A DNA stretch of 64,000 nt from Streptomyces ardesiacus (GTDB lineage: Bacteria > Actinomycetota > Actinomycetes > Streptomycetales > Streptomycetaceae), in the NCBI RefSeq assembly GCF_003112575.1, contig NZ_BEWC01000002.1, positions 682,001-746,000 on the forward strand, read 5' to 3'. Under the pieces are notes generated by a model. It made no database searches. It worked only from the letters and a program-made list of their open reading frames with translations, and was not told the DNA's origin. A program made the translations under genes and the position numbers. Shown here one piece after another: positions 8,155 to 16,193 of this stretch (its first letter is position 1; each line of letters opens with the position of its first letter).

Positions 8155-8514
8155 ATGGTCATGTTCCTGTTCCTCGTCATCGCGCTGGCCGTCGTCGTGG
8201 CCGCGGTGACGCTCGCCGTGGTGGGCGGCGGCGACAGCGGGCCGCTGCCCGACGCCGCGCCCGAGCGGGTGCGGGACGTGCTGCCGCCGGACCGCCCGGT
8301 GGGCCGCGGCGACGTGGAGCGGCTGCGCTTCCCGGTCGTCGTCCGCGGCTACCGCATGGCGGAGGTCGACGACGCCCTCGGCCGCCTCGACGCCGAACTG
8401 GCCGAGCGCGACGCCCGGATCGCCGACCTGGAGTCCGCGCTGGCGGGCGCCCGCACCGCGGCGGCCCACCGGCCCGTCGTCATGGACAAGCAGACCCCCG
8501 AGGAGCGGCAGTGA
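8155..8514 (+). CDS. Small membrane-anchored DivIVA-domain protein
   Basis: 119 residues. A hydrophobic N-terminal segment (MFLFLVIALAVVVAAVTLAV) anchors the protein. It is followed by a Pro/Asp linker and the DivIVA-type motif VVVRGYRMAEVDDALGRLD, then a short coiled coil (ELAERDARIADLESAL). DivIVA-domain proteins gather at curved membrane or bind partners at growing tips, but this one is much shorter than the polar-growth DivIVA. The ATG at 8155 overlaps no other gene and has GGGGG upstream; a second ATG at 8161 is possible. Its stop overlaps the GTG of tag (GTGA), so the two are translationally coupled, as in M. tuberculosis Rv1209-tagA. Confidence 0.8.
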   Translation: MVMFLFLVIALAVVVAAVTLAVVGGGDSGPLPDAAPERVRDVLPPDRPVGRGDVERLRFPVVVRGYRMAEVDDALGRLDAELAERDARIADLESALAGARTAAAHRPVVMDKQTPEERQ

Positions 8515-9095
8515 GCGCCGGGGAGGCCGTCGCGGGCCCGGACGGCGCGCTGCGCTGCCCCTGGGCGCTGTCCACCGAGGACTACGTCGCGTACCACGAC
8601 GAGGAGTGGGGCCGCCCCGTCCACGGCGACGACGCCCTGTACGAGCGGCTCAGCCTGGAGGCCTTCCAGTCCGGCCTGTCCTGGATCACCATCCTGCGCC
8701 GCCGTACCGGCTTCCGCAGGGCCTTCGCGGGCTTCGCGATCGCCGAGGTCGCCGCCTTCACCGACGCGGACCGCGCGCGCCTGCTCGCCGACACCGGCAT
8801 CATCCGCAACCGCGCCAAGATCGACGCGACCCTCGCCAACGCGCGCGTGCTGGCCGAGTGGGCCCCCGGCGACCTGGACGAGCTGATCTGGTCGCACGCC
8901 CCGGATGCCTCCGGACGGCCGGTCCCCAAGACCCTCGCGGACGTCCCGGCCGTCACACCGGAGTCCACGGCGCTGTCCAAGGCCCTGAAGAAGCGGGGCC
9001 TGCGCTTCGTCGGCCCGACGACGGCGTACGCGCTGATGCAGGCGTGCGGGCTGGTCGACGACCACCTGGCGACGTGCGCGGCCCGCCGGACCTGA
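8511..9095 (+). CDS. tag: DNA-3-methyladenine glycosylase I
   Basis: 194 residues. A HhH-GPD-fold glycosylase of the TagA family that excises 3-methyladenine from alkylated DNA to start base-excision repair. Signatures include CPWALSTEDYVAYHDEEWG with the N-terminal zinc cysteine, LSLEAFQSGLSWITIL with the base-recognition Glu, RNRAKIDATLANA, and RFVGPTTAYALMQACGLVDDH with the zinc-binding histidine. The expected last zinc cysteine lies in HLATCAARR. GTG at 8511 overlaps the previous stop, with GAGGAG at 8500-8505. A possible damage-responsive promoter lies upstream of the pair. The family assignment is firm. Confidence 0.93.
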   Translation: MSAGEAVAGPDGALRCPWALSTEDYVAYHDEEWGRPVHGDDALYERLSLEAFQSGLSWITILRRRTGFRRAFAGFAIAEVAAFTDADRARLLADTGIIRNRAKIDATLANARVLAEWAPGDLDELIWSHAPDASGRPVPKTLADVPAVTPESTALSKALKKRGLRFVGPTTAYALMQACGLVDDHLATCAARRT

Positions 9096-9137
9096 GCCCC
9101 CGCGCGCCCGCCACCGCCGCACGCCGCGTCCGGCCGC

Positions 9138-9941
9138 CTACCGGCCCAGGTACGTCGGCTTCTGCTTCTCCACGAACGCCCGCACCGCGATCGCGTGGTC
9201 CTCCGAGGACCCCGCCCGCGACTGCAGCTCGTCCTCCTTGTCGAGCGTCTCGGAGAGCGAGTGCGTCATCCCGTAGGCCACCGCCTCCTTCAGCGCCGCG
9301 TACGCCACCGTCGGCCCCTCGGCCAGCGCCCGCGCCGTCTTCTCGGCCTCGGCGCGCAGCTCGGCGGCGGGCACGACCCGGCTCGCGATGCCCAGCTCGT
9401 ACGCCTCCTGCGCGCCGATGCTGCGCGGGAAGAGCAGCAGGTCGGCGGCGCGCCCGGGCCCGACGACGCGCGGCAGCGTCCAGGAGATTCCGGAGTCCGC
9501 GGTGAGCGCCACGCCGGCGAAGGACGTGTTGAACGCCGCCGTGTCCGCGACGATCCGGTAGTCCGCCGCGAGCGCGAACCCGAGGCCCGCGCCGGCCGCC
9601 ACGCCGTTCACCGCCGCGACCACCGGCTTCTCGGCCCCGGCGAGCGCCCGCACGATCGGGTTGTAGTGCTCGCGCACCGTGCTCATCGTCTCGCCCGAGC
9701 CGCTCTCCCGGTCGGCGGCCAGCAGCCCGACGTGCTCCTTGAGGTCCTGGCCGACGCAGAACGCCCGGTCCCCGGCGGCGGTCAGCAGCACCGCCCGTAC
9801 GGCGTCGTCCGCCGCCGCGGAGCGCACCGCCTCCCGGAGCGCGACCTTGGTCTCGATGTTCAGCGCGTTCATCGCCTCGGGGCGGTTGAGCGTGAGCGTC
9901 GCGAGCCCGTCGCGCACCTCGTAGAGCACGGTGTCGGCCAT
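9138..9941 (-). CDS. Enoyl-CoA hydratase/isomerase (PaaG-like)
   Basis: 267 residues of crotonase fold. CoA binding and the oxyanion hole are marked by DRAFCVGQDLKEH and NGVAAGAGLGFALAADYRI. At the second catalytic position it has LTADSGISWTLPRVVG, an Asp where classical hydratases have Glu, as in PaaG-type ring-opening isomerases of phenylacetate degradation. No other paa gene is adjacent, so a general acyl-CoA isomerase role is equally possible. The reading frame is open to 10103, but ATG 9941 follows GGAGGGG and starts at the conserved MADTVLYEVRDGLATLTL. It diverges from the DUF3117 gene across a 360-bp regulatory interval. Confidence 0.88.
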   Translation of the reverse strand: MADTVLYEVRDGLATLTLNRPEAMNALNIETKVALREAVRSAAADDAVRAVLLTAAGDRAFCVGQDLKEHVGLLAADRESGSGETMSTVREHYNPIVRALAGAEKPVVAAVNGVAAGAGLGFALAADYRIVADTAAFNTSFAGVALTADSGISWTLPRVVGPGRAADLLLFPRSIGAQEAYELGIASRVVPAAELRAEAEKTARALAEGPTVAYAALKEAVAYGMTHSLSETLDKEDELQSRAGSSEDHAIAVRAFVEKQKPTYLGR

Positions 9942-10301
9942 GGGGATCCCCTCCGTGTAGCGGCGTGCAGTGGCGTGTGTCCGGGAGACAGCATGACGGA
10001 GATCACCGGGAACGGATCGCCCGGGCGATGTGACCTGCGTCAAAGAATTCCGGTCCGTATCCATTCGGCGGAAGTAGGAGAAGGCGCGCAGTATCGCAGT
10101 CACATCGCCGAATTGAGTGGTTTTGCTCGCGTGCGTTGCCCAAGCGATGCCGACTGATGTTGGTCATCGGGTCCTGGGATGCGGGATAATGGCTGGGAAG
10201 CAATGTGTTCGATGCCGGTGTCGCGCGTCCAGGCCGGATTGCGCGTGCCCTCAGGGGCCGTCGGCGGTGACGGTGAGCTGGTATCAGGAAGGGGAACGAG
10301 C
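9942..10301. other. Divergent intergenic region, crotonase / DUF3117
   Basis: The interval holds no convincing gene. It is more AT-rich than its surroundings. Visible features are an 8-bp inverted repeat ATTCGGCG/CGCCGAAT with arms about 40 bp apart around 10063-10114, and a promoter-like TTGGTC-N19-GATAAT on the plus strand. Promoters for both divergent genes are expected here. Confidence 0.5.
10160..10190 (+). promoter_or_regulatory. Putative vegetative promoter of the DUF3117 gene
   Basis: TTGGTC at 10160-10165 and GATAAT at 10185-10190 are separated by 19 bp. The -10 is close to the HrdB consensus. The implied transcript has a leader of about 100 nt before the ATG at 10302. Confidence 0.45.
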
Positions 10302-10469
10302 ATGGCGGCCATGAAGCCGCGGACGGGCGACGGCCCGCTCGAGGTGACCAAGGAGGGGCGGGGCATCGTCATGCGCGTTCCGCTCGAAGGCGGCGGTCGA
10401 CTCGTCGTCGAGCTGACCCCCGACGAGGCCGACGCGCTCGGCGACGCCCTCAAGAAGGTCGTCGGCTGA
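10302..10469 (+). CDS. DUF3117 small conserved protein
   Basis: A 55-residue actinobacterial protein (family DUF3117, as M. tuberculosis Rv1211). The sequence MAAMKPRTGDGPLEVTKEGR followed by a Leu/Val-rich amphipathic strand and PDEADALGDALKKVVG matches the whole family length, so it is complete. The ATG is preceded by GGAAGGGG at 10288-10295. No catalytic motif or signal peptide is present. Its position beside tag and the sigma/anti-sigma locus is conserved between Streptomyces and mycobacteria. Function is not established. Confidence 0.9.
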   Translation: MAAMKPRTGDGPLEVTKEGRGIVMRVPLEGGGRLVVELTPDEADALGDALKKVVG

Positions 10470-10494
10470 CGCGCGAGCGACCATACCCTTCAGT

Positions 10495-10524
10495 CGCCCC
10501 GGTACCCCACATGGTGCCGGGGCG
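10495..10524. terminator. Terminator between DUF3117 and O-methyltransferase
   Basis: A 12-bp stem (CGCCCCGGTACC at 10495-10506 with GGTGCCGGGGCG at 10513-10524, one T-G pair) has a six-base loop and is followed by ATTGTT. It lies between the convergent gene ends and can stop transcription from both sides. Confidence 0.7.
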
Positions 10525-10566
10525 ATTGTTCTGCACCACGCATGTCCCGGCGTCCCGCGCATTCTG

Positions 10567-11199
10567 TCAGCGCTTCACGGCGCACAGCAGCCCGTCGCCT
10601 GCCGGAAGCAGGGACGGCACCAGTTCCTGGCTCTCCCGCACCGCGCGCAGGAGTTCCCGTACCCGCAGCACCTCGGTTGGCTGCGGTCCGGAGTCGATGG
10701 TGCGGCCGGCGCCGAAGACGCCCTCGAAGGCGACGAGACCCCCCGGACGCAGCAGACGCAACGATTCGGCGAGGTAGTCCAGGTATTCCAGGCGGTCGCC
10801 GTCGCAGAAGACGAGGTCGTACCCGGCGTCCGCGAGCCGGGGCAGCACGTCCAGGGCGCGGCCGGGGATGAACCGGGCCCGGTTGCTCGCGAACCCCGCG
10901 GCCCGGAAGGCCTGGCGGGCGAACTGCTGGTGCTCCGGCTCCGGATCGACCGTGGTCAGGACGCCGTCCGGTCGCATGCCCTGCAGCAGATGGATCCCGG
11001 AGACCCCGCAGCCGGTGCCGATCTCCGCGACCGCCTTGGCGTCCACGGCGGCGGCGAGCAGCCCCAGGGCCGAGCCCGTGCCCGGGGTCACCGAGCGCAG
11101 GCCCGCCTCGCGGGCCCGGTCGCGTGCCCAGAGCAGCGCGTCGTCCTCGGCGACATAGGCGTCGGCGAACGCCCAGCTCGTCTGCCGGTTGGCGGTAAT
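10567..11199 (-). CDS. O-methyltransferase with probable ATT start
   Basis: About 210 residues. An SAM-dependent class I methyltransferase of the catechol-OMT type (as Rv1220c), with AVAEIGTGCGVSGIHLLQGM as the SAM loop, TTVDPEPEHQQFARQAF, DVLPRLADAGYDLVFCDGD and GGLVAFEGVF. The conserved N-terminus (ANRQTSWAFADAYVAEDDAL) is present in frame, but from the upstream TGA down to GTG 11091 there is no ATG, GTG or TTG. The GTG would remove 36 residues that match the family. AGGAGAGG ends three bases before ATT at 11197-11199, which I take as the start. It diverges from the ECF sigma gene, as in mycobacteria. The substrate is unknown. Confidence 0.82.
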   Translation of the reverse strand: MTANRQTSWAFADAYVAEDDALLWARDRAREAGLRSVTPGTGSALGLLAAAVDAKAVAEIGTGCGVSGIHLLQGMRPDGVLTTVDPEPEHQQFARQAFRAAGFASNRARFIPGRALDVLPRLADAGYDLVFCDGDRLEYLDYLAESLRLLRPGGLVAFEGVFGAGRTIDSGPQPTEVLRVRELLRAVRESQELVPSLLPAGDGLLCAVKR

Positions 11200-11252
11200 G
11201 ACCCTCTCCTGTCCCCGTCGTTGCCTCGGCGTGACTGTATCCGTTGGCGTCG

Positions 11253-11278
11253 GGAACCCGCAGATGGGACCAGTCGTT
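11253..11278 (+). promoter_or_regulatory. ECF-type promoter upstream of the sigma gene
   Basis: GGAAC (11253-11257), an 18-bp spacer and GTT (11276-11278) give the GGAAC-N18-GTT layout recognised by SigR/SigH/SigE-class ECF factors. It points toward the sigma gene and would give a leader of about 165 nt. Autoregulation is therefore plausible but not shown. Confidence 0.45.
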
Positions 11279-11453
11279 CAAAGGGGGAAGCAAAGAGACG
11301 GATGCGGAGACGGCCGAGCGGCCGGGGCCGCGACGGGGAGGGGCGGCGATGGACCAGGGCGTCGAGCGGGTGGCGACCCGGCCGGACGAGCCGTACCGGC
11401 CTCGATCAAATTCTCGTAAAACCGCTTATCCGGAGCTAACGGGCGAGGTGGCT

Positions 11454-12236
11454 ATGGTAGGGGCTCCACTGGACACCACCAGAGCCGACAGGGGAGGTGC
11501 GGCCGCGCCCGCGGATCGGGGCGGAGTGCTGCGGCGCTTCCTCGGATCGGCAGGCAGGCCGAAATCCGTGAACGACACCGCTGCTGACCACCGCCACGCC
11601 GACCGTCCCGCGGGACACGGCCAGACCGCGACCTTCACCGGCGACGCGGACGGGCCTGCGTGGACTCCGCCCTCCTGGGAGGAGATCGTCAGCACCCACA
11701 GCGGCCGGGTCTACCGCCTCGCCTACCGCCTCACGGGCAATCAGCACGACGCCGAGGACCTCACCCAGGAGGTCTTCGTCCGCGTCTTCCGCTCCTTGTC
11801 GACCTACACCCCGGGCACCTTCGAGGGCTGGCTGCACCGCATCACCACCAACCTCTTCCTCGACATGGTCCGCCGCAAGCAGCGCATCCGGTTCGACGCG
11901 CTCGGCGACGACGCGGCCGAGCGGCTGCCCAGCCGGGAGCCCACCCCGCAACAGCTCTTCCACGACGCCCACTTCGACGCGGACGTCCAGCAGGCCCTGG
12001 ACACCCTCGCGCCCGAGTTCCGCGCCGCCGTCGTCCTGTGCGACATCGAGGGGCTGTCGTACGAGGAGATCGCCGCGACCCTCGGCGTCAAGCTCGGCAC
12101 GGTCCGCTCCCGCATCCACCGCGGCCGTTCCCAGCTCCGCAAGGCGCTCGCGCACCGTTCCCCGAAGGCGCGGGCCGACCGTCGCTCGTTCGCGGCCGGT
12201 GTTCCCGCGCTGGGAGGAGGGGGCACGAGCGCGTGA
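11454..12236 (+). CDS. ECF RNA polymerase sigma factor (mycobacterial SigE type)
   Basis: 260 residues from ATG 11454. Region 2 runs from [20 protein letters not shown] through [17 protein letters not shown] (core binding and -10 recognition). Region 4 carries [25 protein letters not shown] sequence and [20 protein letters not shown] for -35 binding. An N-terminal extension of about 75 residues precedes region 2, as in mycobacterial SigE. The frame opens at 11244, and ATG 11349 is possible. Codons between 11400 and 11450 have many A/T third positions, arguing that coding starts at 11454, after GAGGTGG. The stop overlaps the anti-sigma GTG. The downstream anti-sigma, HtrA and TatB genes indicate an envelope-stress regulon. 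Confidence 0.88.
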   Translation: MVGAPLDTTRADRGGAAAPADRGGVLRRFLGSAGRPKSVNDTAADHRHADRPAGHGQTATFTGDADGPAWTPPSWEEIVSTHSGRVYRLAYRLTGNQHDAEDLTQEVFVRVFRSLSTYTPGTFEGWLHRITTNLFLDMVRRKQRIRFDALGDDAAERLPSREPTPQQLFHDAHFDADVQQALDTLAPEFRAAVVLCDIEGLSYEEIAATLGVKLGTVRSRIHRGRSQLRKALAHRSPKARADRRSFAAGVPALGGGGTSA

Positions 12237-13222
12237 GTGGGTCACGGCCTGACTCCGAGGGTCACCTCGCGGAGCAGCATCTGGGAGACCGACTCTCCGC
12301 CCTGGTGGACGGAGAGCTCGGTCATGACGCGCGTGAGCGCGTGCTGGCGCACGTGGCGACCTGCCCGAAGTGCAAGGCGGAGGTCGACGCGCAGCGCCGG
12401 TTGAAGAACGTCTTCGCCGAGGCGGCCCCGCCGGCCCCCTCCGAGAGCTTCCTGGCCCGCCTCCAGGGGCTTCCCGGGGGCGGTGACGCGGACGACGGCG
12501 GCTCGCCGTTCGCCGGGCTGCCCGGCTTCGGAGCCACTACGCACTCCGGCGTCTTCGGCACCGGACCGGGCGAGCGGTTCGAGTTCGACTACGTCCCCGC
12601 CCGGCCGCACGCCCCCGTCCTGTCGGCCTCCTCCCAGGGCCGGGCCGGCTTCCGGATCCACGACGTGGGCAAGCAGGAGTCCGAGCGCTCGGCCTCGCGG
12701 GGCCTGCGGATCGCCTTCGCCGCCGCCGGAGCGGTGTCGCTGGCCGCGCTCGCCCTGGGCGGCGTCACCCTCGGCACACCGGACACCAGCACCGAGGCAC
12801 GCGGCTCGGGCAGCGGCAGCAACGTGACGCCGATGCGCACCCCGGGTTCGGCGGCGGCCACCGGCTCCGAGAGCCAGCGCCGCCGCACGGCCGGCCCTCT
12901 GCTCGGGCAGGGGCAGCGCATGCTGGGCGACACCCCCGTCGCGCCCACCACGGCCGCCGCCCCGCTGCTGCCCGGCATGCCGGCCCCGGCCGGAGGCGAC
13001 CTCCGCCAGCAGGCCGTCCGGGCGCTGACCACTCCGGTGACCGCCGGCGCGGCCGTCATGTCCCCGCTGATACGCCCGCTGGAGGCGGTCCCGCCGCTCT
13101 CCCTGAGCTCCTGGTCGGCGAGCGACGAGGTCAGGCCGCCCGGTCTGCTCGCCGCGCCCGACCCGGCCCCGTCCCCCTACCCCGCGGCCTCCCCGGCCGC
13201 GTCCTCCCCTCCGGTTCGCTGA
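12233..13222 (+). CDS. Zinc-binding anti-sigma factor with transmembrane segment
   Basis: 329 residues. The N-terminal ZAS/zf-HC2 domain has [20 protein letters not shown] and [12 protein letters not shown], the His-x3-Cys-x2-Cys zinc motif that holds ECF sigma factors. A long Gly/Pro-rich linker leads to a basic patch and one transmembrane helix at about residues 160-182 ([20 protein letters not shown]). The remaining 145 residues are Ala/Pro-rich and probably external. GTG 12233 overlaps the sigma stop (GTGA), giving coupled 1:1 translation. It is the positional counterpart of mycobacterial RseA but longer and membrane-spanning. The domain layout permits signal-dependent proteolysis, possibly by the HtrA encoded next; that is inference. 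Confidence 0.85.
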   Translation: MSGSRPDSEGHLAEQHLGDRLSALVDGELGHDARERVLAHVATCPKCKAEVDAQRRLKNVFAEAAPPAPSESFLARLQGLPGGGDADDGGSPFAGLPGFGATTHSGVFGTGPGERFEFDYVPARPHAPVLSASSQGRAGFRIHDVGKQESERSASRGLRIAFAAAGAVSLAALALGGVTLGTPDTSTEARGSGSGSNVTPMRTPGSAAATGSESQRRRTAGPLLGQGQRMLGDTPVAPTTAAAPLLPGMPAPAGGDLRQQAVRALTTPVTAGAAVMSPLIRPLEAVPPLSLSSWSASDEVRPPGLLAAPDPAPSPYPAASPAASSPPVR

Positions 13223-13316
13223 GGGGATCTGCGCGCCGGTCCGCGAACCTGATTGAATCCGGGGTGGCGCCAGAGCCCTTGGAGCCGACGATCTGCGGCC
13301 AGCTGCGGGGGAGAAG

Positions 13317-15326
13317 ATGAACGAGGGGAAGCCCACGAAGGCGAAGTGGTGGAGTCGTCCCCGCTCGTCCGAAGACGCACCCGACGGCGACTTCGAACTG
13401 GAACGCCCCCGCCCGGCCCGTCCCGCGGCAGCGGGCACGGACACCGGCGCGGACGCGGCCCTCGACGACCGGCGTGCCGAGACGGGTGACTTCGAACTGG
13501 AGCGCCCCGTGGCGCCCCGCGCGGCCGACGAGGGGGACTACGAACTGGACCGGCCCGAGCGGAAGGAACCGGCGGACGCCCCTCCGCCGCCGCGCGCCGG
13601 CACCGGCACCCCCGCCGGACCGGCAGGGGAGACGGGCGGACCGGAACCCGAGGAGTCCGGCCCCGCCCCGGCGGCCGACGACGCCCCGGCCGCCGAGCGT
13701 CCCAAGCCGCTGCACGAACCCGACCCGTACAGCACCCCGCCGTACGGCGAGCCGGGCCCCTGGGCCCCCGCTCCGCCGGTCCAGCACCCGGCGGCCACAC
13801 CGGCGCACGGCACCGTGACGGCACCGCACGCACCGGCCGTACCCGCACCCGCGACGGCACCGGCGGCCTCTCCGCCTCCGGGCGCGGCACCCGACCCGGC
13901 GTTCGCCGAGGCGCCGCCTCCGATACCGGGGGCGGGCCAGGGCCGGCACCCGGCGGCCCCCGTCCCGCCGTACGCCACGGCAGCGCACTTCGCCGCGCCC
14001 ACCGCTGCCCCTGCCGCTGCCCCCACCGCGGCGCCCGCCGCCCCGCCGGCCTCCGACCCGGCAGCCGCCCCGCCGTCCGACCCGTGGGCAGGGCCGACGG
14101 CCCCGCCGTCCGGTGCCGACCCCGCCGCCGATCCGTGGGGGCGTTACGACCCCTGGGCCGCCTCCGCCGTCCGGCACCACGAAGCGGCCGACCCGACGCC
14201 GACGCAGCGACGCCGGCGCAGGGCCAGGACGCTCGTCGGCGGGGCCCTGCTCATCGCCCTGGTCTCCGGCGGCCTCGGCGGCGCCGTGGGCGCGTACCTG
14301 GAACGCAACGGCGGCGTGGGGACGGTCGAGCTGCCGCAGGCCGCCCCCGAGGCGGCCGAGCGGGCTCCGGACAGTGTCGCCGGCATCGCCGCGCGTGCCC
14401 TGCCCAGCGTGGTGACCCTGCACGTGAGCGGCAGCGAGGCCTCCGGCACCGGCACCGGCTTCGTCCTCGACGACCGCGGCCACATCCTCACCAACAACCA
14501 CGTCGTGGAGCCCGCAGGCTCCGGCGGCGAGATCACCGTGACCTTCAACAGCGGCGACACCGCCGAGGGCACGGTCGTCGGCCGGGACAGCGGGTACGAC
14601 CTGGCCGTGGTGAAGGTCAAGGGCGTCAAGGGCCTCACCCCCATGCCCCTCGGCAACTCCGACAGCGTGCGCGTCGGCGACCCGGTCGTCGCCATCGGCG
14701 CCCCCTTCGACCTGGCCGGCACGGTCACCTCCGGCATCATCAGCGCCAAGGAACGGCCCATCACCGCGGGCGGCGAGGAGGGCGACGGCAGCGACGTCTC
14801 CTACGTCGACGCCCTGCAGACCGACGCGCCCATCAACCCGGGCAACTCCGGCGGCCCCCTGCTGGACGGCGCCGGCCGGGCCGTCGGCATCAACTCCGCC
14901 ATCCGCTCCGCCGACAGCGGCAGCGCCGAGTCGGACGGCGGCCAGGCCGGTTCCATAGGGCTCGGCTTCGCCATCCCCATCAACCAGGGCAAGCGGGTCG
15001 CGGAGGAACTGATCAACACCGGCAGGGCCACCCACCCCGTCATCGGCATCACCCTCGACATGGGCTACGCGGGGGACGGCGCCCGCGTGGGCGCCAAGGG
15101 CAGTGACGGCGGAGCCGCGGTCACCCCGGGCGGTCCCGGCGCGAAGGCGGGCATCAAGCCGGGGGACGTGATCACCGCGGTCGACGGACAGCGGGTGCAC
15201 TCCGGCGAGGAACTCATCGTCAAGACCCGTGCCCACCGCCCCGGCGACCGCCTGGAACTGACCCTGGAACGCGACGGCAAGGAGACGAAGGTCTCACTGG
15301 TGCTCGGCTCCGCGGGCGGGAGCTGA
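13317..15326 (+). CDS. HtrA-type membrane serine protease with PDZ domain
   Basis: 669 residues. The first 300 are a cytoplasmic Pro/Ala-rich region. It opens with three copies of a short motif, DFELERP at about residues 22 and 60 and DYELDRP near 75. One transmembrane helix (about 303-325) is followed by the periplasmic trypsin-like domain. The catalytic triad is readable: His395 in LTNNHVV, Asp near 427 in SGYDLAVVKV, and Ser511 in NPGNSGGPLL. A single PDZ domain (GAKAGIKPGDVITAVDG) ends the protein. HtrA family members degrade or refold misfolded envelope proteins. It lies 94 bp after the anti-sigma gene and is a likely member of the same stress circuit. The ATG follows GGGGGAGA. Confidence 0.93.
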   Translation: MNEGKPTKAKWWSRPRSSEDAPDGDFELERPRPARPAAAGTDTGADAALDDRRAETGDFELERPVAPRAADEGDYELDRPERKEPADAPPPPRAGTGTPAGPAGETGGPEPEESGPAPAADDAPAAERPKPLHEPDPYSTPPYGEPGPWAPAPPVQHPAATPAHGTVTAPHAPAVPAPATAPAASPPPGAAPDPAFAEAPPPIPGAGQGRHPAAPVPPYATAAHFAAPTAAPAAAPTAAPAAPPASDPAAAPPSDPWAGPTAPPSGADPAADPWGRYDPWAASAVRHHEAADPTPTQRRRRRARTLVGGALLIALVSGGLGGAVGAYLERNGGVGTVELPQAAPEAAERAPDSVAGIAARALPSVVTLHVSGSEASGTGTGFVLDDRGHILTNNHVVEPAGSGGEITVTFNSGDTAEGTVVGRDSGYDLAVVKVKGVKGLTPMPLGNSDSVRVGDPVVAIGAPFDLAGTVTSGIISAKERPITAGGEEGDGSDVSYVDALQTDAPINPGNSGGPLLDGAGRAVGINSAIRSADSGSAESDGGQAGSIGLGFAIPINQGKRVAEELINTGRATHPVIGITLDMGYAGDGARVGAKGSDGGAAVTPGGPGAKAGIKPGDVITAVDGQRVHSGEELIVKTRAHRPGDRLELTLERDGKETKVSLVLGSAGGS

Positions 15327-15472
15327 CCGACGGGCAGGACCCGACAAGGGGCCAGGAAGGCAAACAATTCGGAAAGCGGTCACGTACACCCGCCCGGCAG
15401 CCCCGGGACGGTACCGGCCGGCCGGGGTCGGCGGGTACCGTGGTGCCGGCCCGGACTTTCAAGGAGCTTCAG

Positions 15473-15946
15473 GTGTTCAATGACATAGGCGCACTAGAGC
15501 TGGTGACGCTCGTCGTCCTCGCCGTGCTCGTCTTCGGTCCGGACAAGCTCCCCAAGGTCATCCAGGACGTGACGCGCACCATCCGGAAGATCCGGGAGTT
15601 CTCGGACAGCGCCAAGCAGGACATCCGCCAGGAGCTGGGCCCCGAGTTCAAGGACTTCGAGTTCGAGGACCTGAACCCCAAGACGTTCCTCCGCAAGCAG
15701 TTGGACAACGACGAGCTGGGGCTCAAGGAGATCCGCAACGGCTTCGACCTGAAGAAGGAGATGGCCGAGGTCGCCGACGCGGTCCACAGCCGTGACGCGG
15801 AGTCCTCGGCCTCCGGCTCGTCGTCCTCCGGCTCCTCGGGCTCCGCCGGTTCCGGCAGCGGCCGTGTCGACATGTCCAAGAAGCCCGGCCCCTCCGAGAA
15901 GCCCGCCGCCGACGACCGCCCGCCCTTCGACGCGGACGCCACCTGA
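15473..15946 (+). CDS. tatB: Sec-independent protein translocase TatB
   Basis: 157 residues. The N-terminus has the TatB signature: a short periplasmic start (MFNDIGALE), one transmembrane helix (LVTLVVLAVLVFG), the PDKLPK hinge, and a long amphipathic helix (VIQDVTRTIRKIREFS). The charged middle and the Ser/Gly-rich C-terminal tail are typical of actinobacterial TatB. With TatA and TatC, encoded elsewhere, it recognises twin-arginine signal peptides on folded exported proteins. GTG 15473 follows AAGGAG at 15461-15466. The sigma-anti-sigma-htrA-tatB order is the same as Rv1221-Rv1224. Confidence 0.95.
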   Translation: MFNDIGALELVTLVVLAVLVFGPDKLPKVIQDVTRTIRKIREFSDSAKQDIRQELGPEFKDFEFEDLNPKTFLRKQLDNDELGLKEIRNGFDLKKEMAEVADAVHSRDAESSASGSSSSGSSGSAGSGSGRVDMSKKPGPSEKPAADDRPPFDADAT

Positions 15947-16193
15947 TCCGGGCCCCGCACGCGGCCCCACGTCCGGCCCACGGCCGCCCCGTGCGTCGCG
16001 AACGTGACGTGTCTCATACTCCGGACGGGGCGCGCAAGCCCTGAAGACGACGCCCGCGCGGCCCACGCGCCGGGCGATTCCCCGGCTGCCGCCAGTGGTG
16101 TGGCTATGCTGCCCGAGTTGTTGTGCGGACCGGACGAGTGCGCCCGAAGGGGGGCGGGCACGGTCCGACGAGAGCGAGGAGGCGTCCGGGCAC

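Noticed and set aside
11244..11453. N-terminal extension of the sigma factor to 11244
   Set aside because: The stretch contains the ECF-type promoter and A/T-ending codons just before 11454, which do not look coding.
13131..15236. 701-residue frame antisense to the HtrA gene
   Set aside because: The HtrA protein has a full catalytic triad and PDZ domain; the antisense product is low-complexity.
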